This document shows positions 62,054 to 64,000 of a stretch of DNA of 64,000 nt, piece after piece; the first letter of the stretch is position 1, and the number at the start of each line of letters is the position of its first letter. A program made the position numbers and the translations under genes. Location of the stretch: positions 1 to 64,000 of the forward strand of contig CAWHIL010000006.1 of assembly GCA_963829505.1 (NCBI GenBank). Direction: 5' to 3'. This DNA is from Roseiarcus sp963829505. Its GTDB lineage: Bacteria; Pseudomonadota; Alphaproteobacteria; Rhizobiales; Beijerinckiaceae. The notes below the pieces were generated by a model. That model was not told where the DNA came from. It saw only the letters and a program-made list of their open reading frames with translations, and ran no database searches.

Positions 62054-63142
62054 ATGTCGCACAACACGTTCGGCCATCTCTTCCGGGTCACGACCTTCGG
62101 CGAGAGCCATGGGCCGGCGATCGGCTGCGTCGTCGACGGCTGCCCGCCGCGCCTGGCCCTCGAGGCCGCGGACATCCAGGCCGAGCTCGACCGCAGGCGG
62201 CCCGGAACCTCGCGCTTCACCACCCAGCGGCGCGAACCGGACGAGGCGCGCATCCTGTCGGGCGTCATGGCGGACCCGACCGGGCGCCAGGTGACCACCG
62301 GGACGCCGATCGCCGTCCTGATCGAGAATGTCGACCAGCGCTCGAAGGATTACGGCGAGATCGTCGAAAAATACCGCCCCGGCCACGCCGACTACGTCTA
62401 CGACGCCAAATATGGCGTCCGCGATCATCGCGGCGGCGGCCGGTCGTCGGCGCGCGAGACGGCGGCCCGGGTCGCGGCCGGCGCCATCGCCCGCAAGGTT
62501 ATTCCGAACGTCACCATCCGCGCGGCGCTGGTCGCGATGGGCGACCTCACGATCGACCGGACGAATTGGGACTGGAGCGAGGTTCAGCGCAACCCGTTCT
62601 TCTGCCCGGACGCCAGGGCCGCGGAGCGCTTCGCCGAGCGCCTCGACGCGGTGCGCAAGGCCGGCTCGTCGCTCGGCGCAATCGTCGAGATCGTCGCCGA
62701 GGGCGTGCCGCCCGGCTGGGGCGCGCCGATCTACGGCAAGCTCGACGCGGAGCTTGCGGGCGCGCTCATGAGCGTCAACGCGGTCAAGGGTGTCGAGATC
62801 GGCGACGGCTTCGCCACCGCCCGCCTCACCGGCGAAGAAAACGCCGACGAGATGCGCGCCGGCAACGACGGCCGGCCGCGCTTCCTCTCCAACCACGCGG
62901 GCGGCGTTCTCGGCGGGATCTCGACCGGCCAGGCGGTCGTCGCGCGCTTCGCGGTGAAGCCGACTTCCTCGATCCTGACGCCGCGCAAGACCGTGACCCG
63001 CGCGATGGAGGAGACGGAAATCGTCACCAAGGGGCGCCACGACCCCTGCGTCGGAATCCGCGCCGTCCCAGTCGGCGAGGCGGTGGTCGCCTGCGTGCTG
63101 GCCGACGCGTACCTCCGCCACCGCGGCCAGGTCGGCGGATAG
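62054..63142 (+). CDS. aroC: Chorismate synthase
   Basis: A 362-residue enzyme with all family signatures: GESHGPAIGCVVDGCPP, then DYGEIVEKYRPGHADYVYDA, YGVRDHRGGGRSSARETAAR, and FLSNHAGGVLGGISTGQAVV. It converts EPSP to chorismate, the last common step to aromatic amino acids. It starts at ATG 62054. Divergent from the small secreted gene. Confidence 0.95.
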   Translation: MSHNTFGHLFRVTTFGESHGPAIGCVVDGCPPRLALEAADIQAELDRRRPGTSRFTTQRREPDEARILSGVMADPTGRQVTTGTPIAVLIENVDQRSKDYGEIVEKYRPGHADYVYDAKYGVRDHRGGGRSSARETAARVAAGAIARKVIPNVTIRAALVAMGDLTIDRTNWDWSEVQRNPFFCPDARAAERFAERLDAVRKAGSSLGAIVEIVAEGVPPGWGAPIYGKLDAELAGALMSVNAVKGVEIGDGFATARLTGEENADEMRAGNDGRPRFLSNHAGGVLGGISTGQAVVARFAVKPTSSILTPRKTVTRAMEETEIVTKGRHDPCVGIRAVPVGEAVVACVLADAYLRHRGQVGG

Positions 63143-63466
63143 AAGCGACAGCCACGCCGTCACGCGGCGCACAGGAAAGATTTGCTTTACGAAACGCCAG
63201 ATTTTTTCGTGGCCCATGCCTCGCCCCGCCTGCGCGTCGTTTTGGCGTGCGCATTTCTCGTTACAATCGGAATAGCACAAGATCATATTCTGTAAAACAT
63301 AAATCTACAAGCGACGGAAACCCTTGCGGTTTTGCCGACCCGGGCGGACGCCCGGCGGCCTCGCGCCGGGCGCGAAACTTTGCGCAAACGATCCCTGCGG
63401 CGAGGATCGTGTCCCAAGGCGTGGTGTAACAGCGGGGCCATGCCTATCTCCGGCTGAGCCGGGTCG
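63143..63466. other. Intergenic region, possible end of an insertion sequence
   Basis: An AT-richer patch lies at about 63255-63320. The sequence near 63420-63475 borders the IS256-type transposase 3' end and may include its terminal inverted repeat, but the partner end is outside the window so it cannot be confirmed. No gene is seen. Confidence 0.4.
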
Positions 63467-64000
63467 TCATGCTGCCACTGCGGGCAGGATGAGAATGGGA
63501 TTATCGCTGACGGGTGCGATGGTTTCCAGCGTCATGTATCGGGCGCGCTGCACGGCCCATTCGTCATTTTGCTCCATCAGGATGGCTCCCACGAGGCGGA
63601 TGATGGCGTCGTCATTTGGGAAGATTCCGACGACGTTGGTTCGCCGCTTGATTTCGCCATTGGGACGCTCGATGGGATTGGTCGAACTGATCTTGTCCCA
63701 GTGCTCCCTGGGGAAGTCCATGAAGGCGAGCACGTCGACTTCGGCCTCGTCGAGGAGGGCTGCGAGCTTGGGCAGCTTTGCGCGCAGCTGATCGGCGACG
63801 TTGCGCCACTGCTTCTTGGCGGCTTCGGGCGTGGCCTGCGCGAAGGCCGTGGCGATGAAGGCCGAGACGACGCGGCGGCCGCTCTTGCTGGCGTGGGCGA
63901 GCGCGTTGCGCATGAAGTGGACGCGGCAGCGCTGCCACGAGGCGCCGAGAACCTTGGCCGTGGCGGCCTTCAGGCCCTCGTGGGCGTCGGAGATGACGAG
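63467..64000 (-). CDS. IS256-family transposase, C-terminal part (runs off the right edge)
   Basis: The minus frame is open from the window edge: LVISDAHEGLKAATAKVLGA (63941-64000) with the second catalytic aspartate region DAHEGL, then CRVHFMRNALAHASKSGRRV and the conserved STNPIERPNGEIKRRTNVVG with the E of the DDE triad, ending LPAVAA at 63467. Its reading is intact here; the N-terminal half lies beyond 64000. It marks an insertion sequence next to aroC. Confidence 0.9.
   Translation of the reverse strand, partial: LVISDAHEGLKAATAKVLGASWQRCRVHFMRNALAHASKSGRRVVSAFIATAFAQATPEAAKKQWRNVADQLRAKLPKLAALLDEAEVDVLAFMDFPREHWDKISSTNPIERPNGEIKRRTNVVGIFPNDDAIIRLVGAILMEQNDEWAVQRARYMTLETIAPVSDNPILILPAVAA

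Noticed and set aside
1..64000. CRISPR arrays
   Set aside because: No series of regularly spaced short direct repeats is visible; the repeats present are single tandem duplications or palindromes.

Overview
The window is GC-rich DNA from an alphaproteobacterium. The gene content (HWE-type histidine kinase remnants, an EcfG-type promoter, DUF1469/DUF3618 stress proteins, Tad pilus pseudopilins, KUP transporter, isovaleryl-CoA dehydrogenase) fits the order Hyphomicrobiales, perhaps near Beijerinckiaceae/Methylocystaceae. No rRNA or complete tRNA is present, so placement is by gene style only.

Region 1 (1-10915) is accessory DNA. Its right edge is a 3' fragment of a tRNA-Arg(ACG) gene, a typical attachment-site scar, with a tyrosine integrase 166 bp inside it. 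Inward of the integrase lie a DUF6387-like gene, an AlpA-type regulator, an unknown gene, a P4-like primase-helicase, iteron-like repeats and an HGGxSTG protein: the layout of a phage-satellite or integrative element. Further left is a stress cassette (CsbD/DUF883, DUF1469, DUF3618) behind a good EcfG promoter, a single-domain response regulator and a heavily decayed HWE kinase. The left end of the element lies outside the window.

Region 2 (10948-33181) looks chromosomal: a MetY-type sulfhydrylase with a hydrolase, a glycosyltransferase facing a glycogen-debranching-type glucosidase, a kinase-like two-domain ATPase, a MaoC-phosphate acetyltransferase fusion, an arylsulfatase, an acyl-CoA synthetase, a response regulator beside a PDZ/multi-TM/GAF sensor, a GNAT acetyltransferase and the KUP potassium transporter. 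A gene-free stretch at 20794-21615 is full of direct and inverted repeats.

Region 3 (33268-46013) is rich in toxin-antitoxin genes: VapBC, MNT-HEPN, a second AbrB-VapC with a clear palindromic operator, and a VapB whose usual toxin partner is replaced by a beta-lactamase-fold serine hydrolase. Between them lie D-lyxose isomerase, PPK2 polyphosphate kinase, a very large cyclase-ATPase-TPR regulator and a polyprenyl synthetase facing a phytoene-desaturase-like oxidoreductase.

Region 4 (46017-64000) holds small housekeeping and detoxification genes (PNPOx family, LysR, DUF72, MGMT, AhpD-like, two YbaK-type deacylases in the window, ABM monooxygenase), a SAM hydrolase, an incomplete Tad pilus set with a PilZ protein, a leucine-catabolism acyl-CoA dehydrogenase with VOC and chromene-carboxylate isomerase neighbours, two small Met/His/Lys-rich secreted proteins, chorismate synthase, and an IS256-family transposase running off the right edge.

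Six otherwise well-preserved genes (2403, 3222, 5565, 9473, 19386, 22787) each carry exactly one frameshift. Because these occur in core as well as island genes, base-calling or assembly errors are a serious possibility.
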